Assembly: GCA_002400415.1 (NCBI GenBank)
Contig: DGQP01000015.1
Span: forward strand, 124,001 to 188,000
Reading direction: 5' to 3'
Origin: Chitinophagaceae bacterium UBA4411
Lineage (GTDB): Bacteria; Bacteroidota; Bacteroidia; Chitinophagales; Chitinophagaceae
Length of the DNA stretch: 64,000 nucleotides
A program made the position numbers and the translations under genes. Numbering within the stretch: position 1 is the stretch's first letter; each line of letters begins with the position of its first letter. The notes under the pieces are model-generated. The model ran no database searches. It was not told where the DNA came from and saw nothing but the letters and a program-made list of their open reading frames with translations. Of this stretch, positions 36,903 through 46,188 are shown piece by piece.

Positions 36903-37634
36903 ATGTCTATTCTCAACCGGATCAAATCACTCTTGTTTCAACAACGTGAAAAAGAGCCCGGGGCCGCCTATGATCTTTGGGCAGCTGCATATGATAACCA
37001 GCCCGGCAACCTGATGCTGGACCTGGATGAAGGAGTGTTTTCTGAATTGCTTTATCAAACAACCACCTGCGGCAAAAGCATTGCAGATATTGGTTGCGGA
37101 ACTGGCCGCCATTGGAGCAGGATATTTGCTACACAACCTGACCGGCTTACAGGGTATGATGTATCAGCAGGGATGCTTGCAAAGCTGAAAGAAAAATATC
37201 CGGCGGCTGAGACCTTTTTGCTGAAGAATGAGCTGCTGCCTGAACTCGCATCTGCTTCCTGTGATCTTGTTATTTCCACCCTGGCCATTGCTCATATTGA
37301 AAAATTGGAAACAGCTTTACGGGAATGGAACAGGGTATTAAAACCCGGAGGGGAAATCATCATCACAGATTACCATCCCGAAGCATTGGCAAAAGGGGGT
37401 AAACGTACATTTAAGCTGGACGGGAAACTGATCGCTGTGAAAAACTATGTTCATCCCATAGAGCAGCTGAAGGCGTTGGCGAGGCAACTTGGGTGGACAG
37501 AGCTCCGTTTTACAGAGAGGGTAATTGATGATTCGGTAAAAGGATATTATGAAAGGCAAAATGCCTTGTCCCTGTTCGAGTCATTCCGGGATATTCCCAT
37601 TATTTACGGAATCCATTTTAAAAAAAGCGGATGA
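36903..37634 (+). CDS. Class I SAM-dependent methyltransferase (UbiE-like)
   Basis: A 243-residue methyltransferase with motif I SIADIGCGTGRHWSRIF, TGYDVSAGMLAKLKEKYPAA, CDLVISTLAIAHIE and LKPGGEIIITDYHPEAL, all typical of the UbiE/Methyltransf_11 group. First of three overlapping plus-strand genes divergent from the radical-SAM operon; its stop overlaps the amidohydrolase ATG by 4 bases. TACATTTA at 36877-36884 is a possible -7 box with one mismatch. The substrate is unknown. Confidence 0.87.
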   Translation: MSILNRIKSLLFQQREKEPGAAYDLWAAAYDNQPGNLMLDLDEGVFSELLYQTTTCGKSIADIGCGTGRHWSRIFATQPDRLTGYDVSAGMLAKLKEKYPAAETFLLKNELLPELASASCDLVISTLAIAHIEKLETALREWNRVLKPGGEIIITDYHPEALAKGGKRTFKLDGKLIAVKNYVHPIEQLKALARQLGWTELRFTERVIDDSVKGYYERQNALSLFESFRDIPIIYGIHFKKSG

Positions 37635-38776
37635 TCCTGCATGATGTATGTCTCCATGGTGCTGCTGAAAGAAAACATATCCATATAACAAATGGGATCA
37701 TCCGGGCAATTACTACCCGCAGGGAAATGCTGGATTCTTTGCAAAACGAGGAAAGGCTGGAATTGAACGGGGCTCTTGCCTTACCCGGGTTTATCAATTC
37801 ACACGATCATCTTGATTTTAATTTATTCCCCCAACTGGGCAACAGGGTTTATACCAACTATACGGAATGGGGCAGGGATATTCACCAGTCGGATGCTGCT
37901 ATTGTTGCTGCTGTACAAAAAATTCCTTTGTCTTTACGGATTCAATGGGGGCTGTACAAGAACCTGCTGAATGGTTTTACCACGGTAGTCAATCACGGCG
38001 AATACCTGCAAACCGGGAATGAACTGGTCAATGTTTTCCAGGATTGCTATTCATTGCATTCCCCTGCATTTGAAAAAAACTGGGTCTTAAAACTTAATCA
38101 CCCCTTACGAAACCGTAAACCTTTTGTCATGCACATCGGGGAGGGGACTGATGAAGCTGCCGGGTCGGAGATCGATAATGTGATAAGGTCAAATTTCTTT
38201 ACAAGAAGGATCATAGCCGTGCATGCAGTTGCCATGAATAAAGAGCAGGCGGCCTCATTTGCAGCGATAACCTGGTGCCCTGCTTCAAACTTCTTTTTAT
38301 TAGGAAAAACTGCTTCGGTCAACCTTTTGAAACAGGGTGTGAAAATTATTTTTGGCACCGATTCCACATTAACATCTTCCTGGTGTGCCGGGAATCATTT
38401 TAGAACGGCCTTGGACACGGGGATGGTTGATGAAGGAGAACTGTTAAACATGCTTACTGATATTCCGGCCCAGATATGGGGTTTAGAAAACAGGGGCAGG
38501 GTGGAAGAGGGTATGAGGGCAGATCTGCTGATAATGGAAAGCAGCAACACTGTTTTTAAAGGGATGCCTGCCGGATTGTTGCTAGTAATAAATGGGGGAG
38601 AAATAAGGTTATTGGCAGAAAATATACATCAATTAAAGCAGTTACCAGAGACAGAAAATTTTGAGAGGCTCGTAATTGGCGGGAAGACAATACTGGTAAA
38701 ACCGGGCATAATAAAATTGGCGAAAGAAATTCTGTCTTTTTATCCGGCTGCTGAAATCCCTTTTGATATAACCTGA
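37631..38776 (+). CDS. ATZ/TRZ-type metal-dependent amidohydrolase
   Basis: A 381-residue amidohydrolase with a complete set of likely metal ligands: H58 and H60 (NSHDHLD), H168 (VMHIGEGTDE), H199 (AVHAVA) and D244 (FGTDSTLTS), plus WCPASNFFLLG. This is the pattern of the COG0402 deaminase/chlorohydrolase branch, which removes amino or chloro groups from heterocycles or amidines. The C-terminal 80 residues keep the small beta-domain (RVEEGMRADLLIME). Finding it translationally coupled to a methyltransferase and a glycosyltransferase in a polysaccharide locus is unusual. Deamination or deacylation of a nucleotide-sugar or of the radical-SAM product is an inference. Confidence 0.85.
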   Translation: MILHDVCLHGAAERKHIHITNGIIRAITTRREMLDSLQNEERLELNGALALPGFINSHDHLDFNLFPQLGNRVYTNYTEWGRDIHQSDAAIVAAVQKIPLSLRIQWGLYKNLLNGFTTVVNHGEYLQTGNELVNVFQDCYSLHSPAFEKNWVLKLNHPLRNRKPFVMHIGEGTDEAAGSEIDNVIRSNFFTRRIIAVHAVAMNKEQAASFAAITWCPASNFFLLGKTASVNLLKQGVKIIFGTDSTLTSSWCAGNHFRTALDTGMVDEGELLNMLTDIPAQIWGLENRGRVEEGMRADLLIMESSNTVFKGMPAGLLLVINGGEIRLLAENIHQLKQLPETENFERLVIGGKTILVKPGIIKLAKEILSFYPAAEIPFDIT

Positions 38777-39888
38777 TGGAAAAGAGATTAAAATTCATAG
38801 AGATCAATTATCATTTCCACAGGGGATTGAATACGGCGGATGCAGTGATCGCTAAACACCAGCCATCAAATTTATTTGCAGAAGATTTAAGTAAGACTTT
38901 ATCTGTAATACTTATTAAGCATCTTGCTTATGATGGAGCGTGTAGCCGGAATGCAGTTCATTACCGGTTTTTCAGGAGGCGTAATAGTTTTTGGCAAATA
39001 CCTTTTCCCACTCACCGGTTTGTAAGGAAGGAAAAGCCTGGTATTGTACTTATTCAGGGGTTTATTTATCCATTGCAGGTGATTGCCTTGAGGCTCGCTG
39101 TGGGCAGAAACTGCAAAATTATTTTACAGCACAGGGCAGAAGTACCATTCAGGCTAAAAAAGATATTCCAGCAATGGGCAGATAAATTTGTAAACGCTTA
39201 TTTATTTACTGCCATTGAACAGGCAGATGAGTGGGTCAGGGCCGGGATTATTAAAGATAAAAGCATGTGTTTTGAAATGCCTGCTGCCACTACCAGGTTC
39301 TCAAAAAAAGAGAAGCATGTTTGCCGGGAAAAACTGTCAATCGGCAAGGAGACAATATTCTTATGGGCGGGCCGCTTGAATGCCAACAAAGACCCGTTAA
39401 CTGTTCTTGCCGCATTTGAAAAATATATTCATTCTGGCCGGAATGCAAAACTGTACATGATCTACCAGGAAAATGATATGCTTGACAGGGTGAAGGACAA
39501 GATCAATACAAGCAAATCGTTAGGGGGTAAAGTGGTGTTAACGGGCAAGGTTACACACAAAGAAATGGAAACATGGTATAGTGCGGCTGATTATCTTATT
39601 TCAACCAGTCACCCGGAAGGAGGCAGTTATGTACTCATGGAAGCAATGGCCTGCGGTTGTGTGCCTGTTGTGACTGCTATCCCCGCTTCCATGAAAATGA
39701 CAGGCAATGGGAAAGCAGGATATTTTTTTGAACCCGGGAATTCAGATGCTTTGTATAAGATATTGGTTTCTTTAAAAGATGAAGAGTATGAAAAATTGTC
39801 TGCGTCGGCCATGACCTTGTTTAAGGAAGAGATGTCGCCGGAAGCAATTGCCAAAAAGATGAGCCAGGTGTTCAGACAGCTAAAGTGA
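38776..39888 (+). CDS. Family 4-type glycosyltransferase
   Basis: A 370-residue retaining GT-B glycosyltransferase. The donor-binding half shows FLWAGRLNANKDPLTVLAAFEKY, KVVLTGKVTHKEMETWYSAAD and HPEGGSYVLMEAMACGCVPVVT with the E-x7-E motif. The start overlaps the amidohydrolase stop by one base (TGATG). Its 3' end overlaps the converging glycosyltransferase by 9 bases. Sugar donor and acceptor cannot be told. Confidence 0.88.
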   Translation: MEKRLKFIEINYHFHRGLNTADAVIAKHQPSNLFAEDLSKTLSVILIKHLAYDGACSRNAVHYRFFRRRNSFWQIPFPTHRFVRKEKPGIVLIQGFIYPLQVIALRLAVGRNCKIILQHRAEVPFRLKKIFQQWADKFVNAYLFTAIEQADEWVRAGIIKDKSMCFEMPAATTRFSKKEKHVCREKLSIGKETIFLWAGRLNANKDPLTVLAAFEKYIHSGRNAKLYMIYQENDMLDRVKDKINTSKSLGGKVVLTGKVTHKEMETWYSAADYLISTSHPEGGSYVLMEAMACGCVPVVTAIPASMKMTGNGKAGYFFEPGNSDALYKILVSLKDEEYEKLSASAMTLFKEEMSPEAIAKKMSQVFRQLK

Positions 39889-40935
39889 AAAGGAGTGCAG
39901 GATTTCTTCAGCACTTTGTTCAATGGAATAAGGGATTACATTTTTAGCGGTTATTTCTTCGTCTAACAGGATAACTGTTTTACTGATCATCTCTTCTTTG
40001 GATGAAACGATGGTCCAGTTTTTTATTGTTTCCTGCATAGGTCTGATGAAACTGACGACCCGGGCGCCGGCAGCAAGTGCTTCAAGACAAACCAGGCCAA
40101 ATCCTTCATAGGAAGACGGATGCAGGAATATCTTTGTTTGCTGCATAAGCTGCAATACTTCTTTGTGAGACAGTTCACCGGTGAGTATAATTGTTTCTTC
40201 GAGACCGTATTTTTCAATCAGCAGCAATAGCCTTTTCCTTTCAGGCCCATCACCGCAAATGGCGGCTCTCAGACCGGGATGTTTTATTTTTAATGCAGCA
40301 ACCGTTTCTATAAACAGGTCAAATTGTTTTAAGGGAATGAGAGAACCTGCGCCAAGGATATCAATGCTTCTCCCGGCTTCTTTTTTAGAGAAAAGGTTTT
40401 TGTCAACCCCGGGGGGAATAATAGTGGCAGGCCTTAATCCATAATTTTTCTCAAATTCAGCAGCAATAAAATCAGAAAGTGCTATTAACTCTGCAGCATC
40501 CGGCTTAATGCGGCGTATATATGGGTTATTTTTTTTTGCATCCTGCCCGAGTATCCAGCAGCGGTGAGGTAATGAATTTTCAACAGCAAATTGGTGCCCG
40601 GTCAGTGCACACTCACCGCACCAGAAACTAAGTAAGCCTGCAATAGCATGCTGCTGCTGCAACTTTCTTAACTCTTTTTTTATTTTCCGCCAGAGCAGCC
40701 TGCGCTGAATCCCGCCCTTATTCTTTCCGCCGAAACTTTTTACAGTGATCCCCTGCCATATATATTCCGATTCCAAAAAGGGATATTGAAAACTAAGGAT
40801 AACGAGTTGCAAACCGGGGCGCTTTTTTTGAATGGTACTGATCAATGACTGCTGAAAAGGCAGGCAGGTGCTGTCGGATTCATTTTTTGGAAAGCCGGGG
40901 GTCAGGATTAATAATGTGTCAGGTTTAGCCTTCAC
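39880..40935 (-). CDS. Family 4-type glycosyltransferase
   Basis: A GT-B glycosyltransferase of about 351 residues: LLILTPGFPKNESDS at the N-terminus, IIPPGVDKNLF, SIDILGAGSLIPLKQFDLFIE, IILTGELSHKEVLQLMQQTKIFLHPSSYEGFGLVCLEALAAGARVVSF. No ATG lies near the N-terminus; GTG 40935 is taken as start, with TTG 40941 as alternative. Either overlaps the upstream gene's end, suggesting coupling. It is the last gene of the long minus-strand polysaccharide operon. Confidence 0.87.
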   Translation of the reverse strand: MKAKPDTLLILTPGFPKNESDSTCLPFQQSLISTIQKKRPGLQLVILSFQYPFLESEYIWQGITVKSFGGKNKGGIQRRLLWRKIKKELRKLQQQHAIAGLLSFWCGECALTGHQFAVENSLPHRCWILGQDAKKNNPYIRRIKPDAAELIALSDFIAAEFEKNYGLRPATIIPPGVDKNLFSKKEAGRSIDILGAGSLIPLKQFDLFIETVAALKIKHPGLRAAICGDGPERKRLLLLIEKYGLEETIILTGELSHKEVLQLMQQTKIFLHPSSYEGFGLVCLEALAAGARVVSFIRPMQETIKNWTIVSSKEEMISKTVILLDEEITAKNVIPYSIEQSAEEILHSFSL

Positions 40936-41749
40936 CCGCAACAGACTTTTTTTCAGTTAAAACAGAATGTGTAAGCACCGGGCTTTTCATGCGTTTAACA
41001 GCCGCTTGCATCCGGTATAGTTTGCTATATTTCAAAAACACCTGGTGCGATGTATTGACAGCGATAAAAAAACCATCTGCTCCGTCAAGGAAACCCAGCC
41101 GGAAAATATAGCCGTTCATAAAAGCCCAGCAGGGTCTGAACAATATTTTAAACCAAGAACTTCGGTTGCCGTTTGCATGTAAAGAAGCGGATGCGATGGA
41201 ACTTAACCGGTTGTTCTGTTCTGCAAGATCATCCGGGCTGTTAAACGAATAGTGCAGAATATCTCCTTCCAGTTTTTTGGTACCGTGGCCTGGCAGCAAC
41301 ACAATTTTATCATGAGGATTCAATCCGGCCCACCGGGCAATCCGGCGGTCAAAGAGACGGATCTTTTTATCCGGATACCAAAGCCCATGGCGGATGAACC
41401 GGCCGCAATAATTTGTGCAGCGGTTCATTTCATAAGCCCTGTGGGGAAACGTTTTTTTCTCTGCAAGGATAGCGTTAACCAGCTTTTCGTCCAGTGCTTC
41501 GTCTGCATCAAGACTGAGTATATAATTGTTTGAAGCCAATTGCAGGGCAAAATTCTTTTGCCCGATATAACCACGGAATTTTTCCTGGTACACGGTAGCG
41601 CCGAAGCTATGGGCAATAGCAACGGTATGGTCAGTCGAAAAAGAATCAAGTACGATGATCTCATCCGCCACTTTTTTGACCGATTCAATACAGCGGCCGA
41701 TATTGCCTTCCTCGTTAAATGTTATTATTACTACTGACAGTGGCCGCAT
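40925..41749 (-). CDS. Family 2 glycosyltransferase (WaaE/KdtX-like)
   Basis: A 274-residue GT-A enzyme: LSVVIITFNEEGNIGRCIESVKKVADEIIVLDSFSTDHT, the LSLDADEAL metal-binding motif, then HGLWYPDKKIRLFDRR, which is characteristic of the WaaE/KdtX-type transferases that decorate lipopolysaccharide cores. A C-terminal hydrophobic stretch (FRPCWAFMNGYIFRLGFLDG) may anchor it to the membrane. It lies 6 bases after the O-antigen ligase-like gene. Confidence 0.88.
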   Translation of the reverse strand: MRPLSVVIITFNEEGNIGRCIESVKKVADEIIVLDSFSTDHTVAIAHSFGATVYQEKFRGYIGQKNFALQLASNNYILSLDADEALDEKLVNAILAEKKTFPHRAYEMNRCTNYCGRFIRHGLWYPDKKIRLFDRRIARWAGLNPHDKIVLLPGHGTKKLEGDILHYSFNSPDDLAEQNNRLSSIASASLHANGNRSSWFKILFRPCWAFMNGYIFRLGFLDGADGFFIAVNTSHQVFLKYSKLYRMQAAVKRMKSPVLTHSVLTEKKSVAGEG

Positions 41750-41755
41750 GTGATT

Positions 41756-43042
41756 TTATTTCATCGAAGATTCAAGCCGGGTATTATTGGTAAATCGTTT
41801 AATTCCGGTAAAAGGTTTACCCGTGTACATAAAAAGGGTAAAGAAGAAGGAATAAAAGAATATGCCTTTATTCACATCCAGTATGTTCTCAGAAAAAGAA
41901 ACGAAAATTATCATGATAAGAAAGCAGGCGAACAGGCTATTCCTGTTTTGCAGGGCTGACCGCATTCCGGCAATAAGTACAGCCAGGAATACAAATAAGC
42001 CGGGGATACCTGTTTTGATCAGAAAACTGAGGTATTGATTGTGTGCGTTTAATTCCAGCAGATAGGATTGGTACAGTTTGTTTTCAAAATATTTCTCAGT
42101 CAATAACCTTTTTTCCGACCCGGATCCGTGGCCCCAGGCCGGGGATTTACTTACAACCTGCATCGCTGTTTTCCAGCGGGAAAGCCGGGGTTCGGCTATT
42201 TCGTTAGCAATTGAAGTACGGGCAAGATCTTCCGTGAAGGTTTCAATATACCGTCTCTTTAAAGTGTCAATATGTGTTATTGAAAAAATGACGAGTGCAG
42301 ATATAGTAAGACCCGAAAGAATGATTTTTTTTTTCAGGACAGGTTGTTTAATAAAGAAGGGAAACACTATGCAGTAATAGAATAACACCGAAATCAGTAC
42401 TGCTTTGGATGCAAGTTGTACTAAGCCGGCCAGGAGTACCAGCGCCATTATACCCATCCATAAACGGACTGATTTTTTCCCTTCGATAAAAAAAATAATG
42501 ACGAAAGACAGCGATAAAGCAGTGTACAGGGAGAGGTAGGTGGCGTGAATACCAACTGGCGCTGAAAAATTATGATTGATAAAGGAAACAGACAATATGG
42601 AATGGAAAGGCATGTCATAAAAAAGGATTATCCGGAAAGCGTCTGCATATAAGTAGGCAATGGTTAACGTACAGCTCGCTGTGAGGAAAAACAGGATATT
42701 ATTTTTGTACCGGGCAATATTAATTGCCAGGAAAGAGAAAATAACAGGGAAAAGCAAAAGGGCCAGCTGGCGCTGAAGATCTTTAATGCCCTGGGCTTTG
42801 TCATCCGACCAGGAGAGGGCAAGAAGGCCCAGCAGGAACAGGGCGGTAAGCAGCCCGTTTTGCAGGGTAAAGAGATTTCTGAGCCGGTCTTTTTTGACAT
42901 GAATAATGCTGTGCAGTAAAAGGCCGATCAATGTTAATTCACTGAGTAAACGGTCAAATGGAAGAAAGGAAACAAAGGCCAGAAGCTGGTAGTAAGTGAT
43001 CTTGTTTTCCGGTGTATCGTTTATCATAAACAACTTTCTCAT
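41756..43042 (-). CDS. O-antigen ligase/polymerase-type membrane protein
   Basis: A 428-residue polytopic protein with about 10-12 hydrophobic helices and the WaaL-like landmark of the O-antigen ligase family, AWGHGSGSEKRL with ELNAHNQYLSFLIKTGIPGLFVFL (large periplasmic loop with the conserved H-N). It either joins a glycan to lipid A or another acceptor, or polymerises repeat units. A second member of the same superfamily lies at 46175-47779, so the two probably split the ligase and polymerase roles. ATGA overlap with the upstream glycosyltransferase. Confidence 0.86.
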   Translation of the reverse strand: MRKLFMINDTPENKITYYQLLAFVSFLPFDRLLSELTLIGLLLHSIIHVKKDRLRNLFTLQNGLLTALFLLGLLALSWSDDKAQGIKDLQRQLALLLFPVIFSFLAINIARYKNNILFFLTASCTLTIAYLYADAFRIILFYDMPFHSILSVSFINHNFSAPVGIHATYLSLYTALSLSFVIIFFIEGKKSVRLWMGIMALVLLAGLVQLASKAVLISVLFYYCIVFPFFIKQPVLKKKIILSGLTISALVIFSITHIDTLKRRYIETFTEDLARTSIANEIAEPRLSRWKTAMQVVSKSPAWGHGSGSEKRLLTEKYFENKLYQSYLLELNAHNQYLSFLIKTGIPGLFVFLAVLIAGMRSALQNRNSLFACFLIMIIFVSFSENILDVNKGIFFYSFFFTLFMYTGKPFTGIKRFTNNTRLESSMK

Positions 43043-44148
43043 AATTGCTGATCAATATAGCATTGAAGCATAAATGTTTCATACAAACCGGTAGTGCGTT
43101 GCCAATTGTAGAGCTCTTTTATTTTAGCCTGTTGTGCATATATCCATTTTTTTCTTGTTTCATCCGGGATACCTGTAAGGATAATCCGGGATACATCTCC
43201 GGCTGTTGAAAAATAAACGGCTTCATTCCCGAGTATAGCTTCATTGAATTCGTTTTGGTGTGCGGCAATCACACAACCGGCTGACATAGCTTCTAACAGC
43301 GATGGATTCGTTCCTCCGACACTGTGCCCGTGAAAGTATAGTTTGCAATATGCCCGTAAATTATCCAGTTTATGCTGGTCAAACAGGGCCCCGGTAAAAT
43401 GGATATTGCTGCTTGTAATGTATTTGTGCAGCAGTTTCTGCCCATACCTATTCCCGGTATTGCCAATAACAATAAATTTTTCAGTTGAACCACTGGTAAT
43501 ATAGCCATCCAGTATCAGTTCAATATTGTTTTCCGGTTCCATCCTTGCAATGAGTAGGTTGTATTCGCCGGGTTTTATGTGAAATTCATTCAGAATATCA
43601 GCCGACAAAGCAGGGCAGCAGGTTGCTCCGTATGGAATGAACTGTGAATGGATAGTGTATTTGTCATCCAGGTATTTCTTGATTGCAATTGAATCGGCAA
43701 TATGGTACTGGCTGAAACGGACGGCCAGTTTTTCGGCGTATTTCAGGAAATAGCGAACAGGTTTGGAATATTTGCTCCGTTTCCATTCCAGGCCATCCAT
43801 GTTGGATATGATGATGGTTTTTTTCGGGAAAAATCTTCCCCAGACGGAACTGCTGGTATAACCCATGAATAAAAGAATATCGTATGCCTGTTTTCTTGCA
43901 TGACGGATACAATTCAGATCGTACAGGAATTGCCCGGCCGTGCCTATTCTTTCTTCCGGGTCATAGCAATGAATTATTTCAACATCCTTCCATTTTTTTT
44001 CTTTGTAAGGATGAGAGTGTGAATTGTAAACGGTAACAGTATGTCCCTTTTTTGACAGTCCTTCTGCCAGGAAAGTAGCAGCCTGTTCATAACCACCATA
44101 ATGATTAGGAATCCCTCTTGTTCCGGCTATGGCGATCTTTAGCTTCAT
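43039..44148 (-). CDS. Glycosyltransferase with DUF1972-type N-terminus
   Basis: A 369-residue GT-B enzyme. The N-terminal KIAIAGTRGIPNHYGGYEQAATFLAEGL is the DUF1972 signature found in rhamnosyl- and fucosyl-type transferases of exopolysaccharide loci, followed by SNMDGLEWKRSKYSKPVRYFLKYAE. The C-terminal half has LIARMEPENNIELIL and HSVGGTNPSLLEAMSAGCVIAAH. Start and stop overlap its neighbours (ATGA on both sides), indicating tight coupling. Confidence 0.9.
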   Translation of the reverse strand: MKLKIAIAGTRGIPNHYGGYEQAATFLAEGLSKKGHTVTVYNSHSHPYKEKKWKDVEIIHCYDPEERIGTAGQFLYDLNCIRHARKQAYDILLFMGYTSSSVWGRFFPKKTIIISNMDGLEWKRSKYSKPVRYFLKYAEKLAVRFSQYHIADSIAIKKYLDDKYTIHSQFIPYGATCCPALSADILNEFHIKPGEYNLLIARMEPENNIELILDGYITSGSTEKFIVIGNTGNRYGQKLLHKYITSSNIHFTGALFDQHKLDNLRAYCKLYFHGHSVGGTNPSLLEAMSAGCVIAAHQNEFNEAILGNEAVYFSTAGDVSRIILTGIPDETRKKWIYAQQAKIKELYNWQRTTGLYETFMLQCYIDQQL

Positions 44149-45227
44149 TTCGTATTTAAAACAGCTTTATAAGCTTCTATTGTTTGCGCAGCTGTTTTTT
44201 CCCATGTACAGGTATTGCTGATTTTTTCTGCTAAAAGACGGTTTGTTTCTTTTTTTGCTGCCCTGTTAACTGCATCATATATGGAGGAAGGGGATGCCGG
44301 ATCACAGTAATAGGCATCTGTTCCAAAATAAGAAGATGCAAAGCCATTCCTGGTAGAGACGATATTACATTGCATGACAGCAGCTTCAAGCGAAGCGAGG
44401 CCGCAGTTCTCATACCAGCCCGGGAGCACATGCACTTTGGCTTTCTGATAATATTCCTTTAATTCTTCTTGCGGAAGATGATCAATGAAGCTGATGTTTC
44501 CGGCTGCAATTTTCTTACAGGCCCGGTAATAACTAAATTGATTGGGTGCCGGGGCACCGATCAGTAAAAGCCTGTAAGCCGTGTTGTTCAGGGCCTTTAT
44601 CAGACTAAACTGGTTTTTGATTCCCTCGATCCTGGCTGCACAGAGGACAAGATCTTCTTCTTTGGAAATAGTTTCGCTTGTTTTAAAACGCAGCGGATCA
44701 ATTCCCAGGGGAATCGTTTTTTGCGATTGTACCGGCCCGAATTTCTTTTTTATCAGCAGGTATTCTTCTTCGCTGCCGGTTAGCAGGGCTGAACAATTTT
44801 TTAAAACTGTAACCATTGCATTTTGCTGCCCTTTCTTCAAAAAGGAAACTCCCGGGAAAATATCTTTACCCAATAATCCTCTTGCAATGGTTTTCAGGTA
44901 TTCATTCTTCCCGGCTGGAAAAAATTTGAAGAAAAGAGCTGCCCGGTCATTGCGGTGAAATTTATCGTATTCGGTATAATCGATCCAGATCGGTGTCAGT
45001 ACGTAAGGTACACCTGATTTTTCGGTATGCCTGAGTATGTCAGCAGGTCGTGTCAGGTTAAAGAAATGTAACAGATCGTATTGGTTGTAATCAGGAACCT
45101 GGCTGGCTAATATTATCTCTGACTGAATACCTGACTTATTGAGATGGTTGTTTGTTTCCAGCACTTGTATCGTATCGCCCCCGCGGACGGTAAATAATGT
45201 TGATCTTGTAATCAGGGCAACTTTCAT
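44145..45227 (-). CDS. Family 4-type glycosyltransferase
   Basis: A 360-residue GT-B enzyme: STLFTVRGGDTIQVLET, LLTGSEEEYLLIKKKFG, IPLGIDPLRFK, VLCAARIEGIKNQFSLIKAL, and VHVLPGWYENCGLASLEAAVMQCNIVST with E-x7-type donor contacts. It begins 4 bases after the end of the family 2 transferase gene upstream. Specificity unknown. Confidence 0.87.
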   Translation of the reverse strand: MKVALITRSTLFTVRGGDTIQVLETNNHLNKSGIQSEIILASQVPDYNQYDLLHFFNLTRPADILRHTEKSGVPYVLTPIWIDYTEYDKFHRNDRAALFFKFFPAGKNEYLKTIARGLLGKDIFPGVSFLKKGQQNAMVTVLKNCSALLTGSEEEYLLIKKKFGPVQSQKTIPLGIDPLRFKTSETISKEEDLVLCAARIEGIKNQFSLIKALNNTAYRLLLIGAPAPNQFSYYRACKKIAAGNISFIDHLPQEELKEYYQKAKVHVLPGWYENCGLASLEAAVMQCNIVSTRNGFASSYFGTDAYYCDPASPSSIYDAVNRAAKKETNRLLAEKISNTCTWEKTAAQTIEAYKAVLNTK

Positions 45228-45231
45228 AGGC

Positions 45232-46188
45232 TCATGATTGTGTTTTTGTTTTCCGGTACAGCCATTGAATGAAAGTCCCGGGAAAATAACTCAGCAGGTA
45301 CAATGCATAATTCTCCCACCTGGCTGGGTGCAGCCTTATCGCCCTTGAAAATTGAACTCTGGCTCTTGCCGGCTGATGATTATTGACCAGGAATTTTTTT
45401 CCGCACAGGGCATGATAGGCACCCTCTTTTATTTTTTTATCCTGTTGGTTCTGGACAAGACGGTTCAGCTCTTCTCCCTCTTCAGCCGAAGCATATCCCT
45501 GGCTGAGAATTTTTCTTTTTAATAAGCTGAACTCTTTGCTGCACCATTTTTCATCAATGGTGGCCGAGGAAGGATTAAACCGGACCCTGATCAGTTGTTC
45601 CTGCAGGTTGAAGAACTTTCCCTGGCCGGCCAATTGCAGCCACAAAATATGGTCCTCAAAATTGTGTGCATAGAGGGGGTAACCTCCCGCTTTTAATACG
45701 GCTTCTTTCCGGTACATGACAGCGGAGTGAATGAAAGGACAGGTTTGTTTTATGATATCCGATAGTTCTTCATGGCTGTATGCCGGGCACTTAAAATCAA
45801 AAAGGTATTCACCTTCCGCTGAGATATATTCAGCCTCCCCGCCACAAATGACATAGCCGGGATTATTCTCAAGGAAGTTATATTGTTTTTTCAGGCGGCC
45901 GGGCAAACAAATATCATCTGCATCAAAACGGGCAATATATTCTGTAGTTGCCTCCTGTAAACCCCTGTTGAGAGCTGCCGAAATTCCCTTATGTTCCTGC
46001 GGGATGATACGAATGCGGCTATCGCTGAAACGGCGGATGATATCAATAGTCCCGTCTGTTGAGCCATCGTCAATGACCAGTAATTCAAAAGCCTCAAAAT
46101 CCTGTGCTAAAACCGAACTGACGGCTTGTTCAATATAAGCAGCCGTGTTGTAGGCGGGCATCAATATGGTAATTCTATTCCTGTTCAT
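45232..46188 (-). CDS. Family 2 glycosyltransferase
   Basis: A 318-residue GT-A enzyme: ITILMPAYNTAAYIEQAVSSVLAQDFEAFELLVIDDGSTDGTIDII, RIIPQEHKGISAALNRGL, and the DxD-type ARFDADDIC. A C-terminal basic, partly hydrophobic end (LYLLSYFPGTFIQWLYRK) probably contacts the membrane. The gene begins inside the end of the upstream polymerase-like gene (14-base overlap). Confidence 0.9.
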   Translation of the reverse strand: MNRNRITILMPAYNTAAYIEQAVSSVLAQDFEAFELLVIDDGSTDGTIDIIRRFSDSRIRIIPQEHKGISAALNRGLQEATTEYIARFDADDICLPGRLKKQYNFLENNPGYVICGGEAEYISAEGEYLFDFKCPAYSHEELSDIIKQTCPFIHSAVMYRKEAVLKAGGYPLYAHNFEDHILWLQLAGQGKFFNLQEQLIRVRFNPSSATIDEKWCSKEFSLLKRKILSQGYASAEEGEELNRLVQNQQDKKIKEGAYHALCGKKFLVNNHQPARARVQFSRAIRLHPARWENYALYLLSYFPGTFIQWLYRKTKTQS

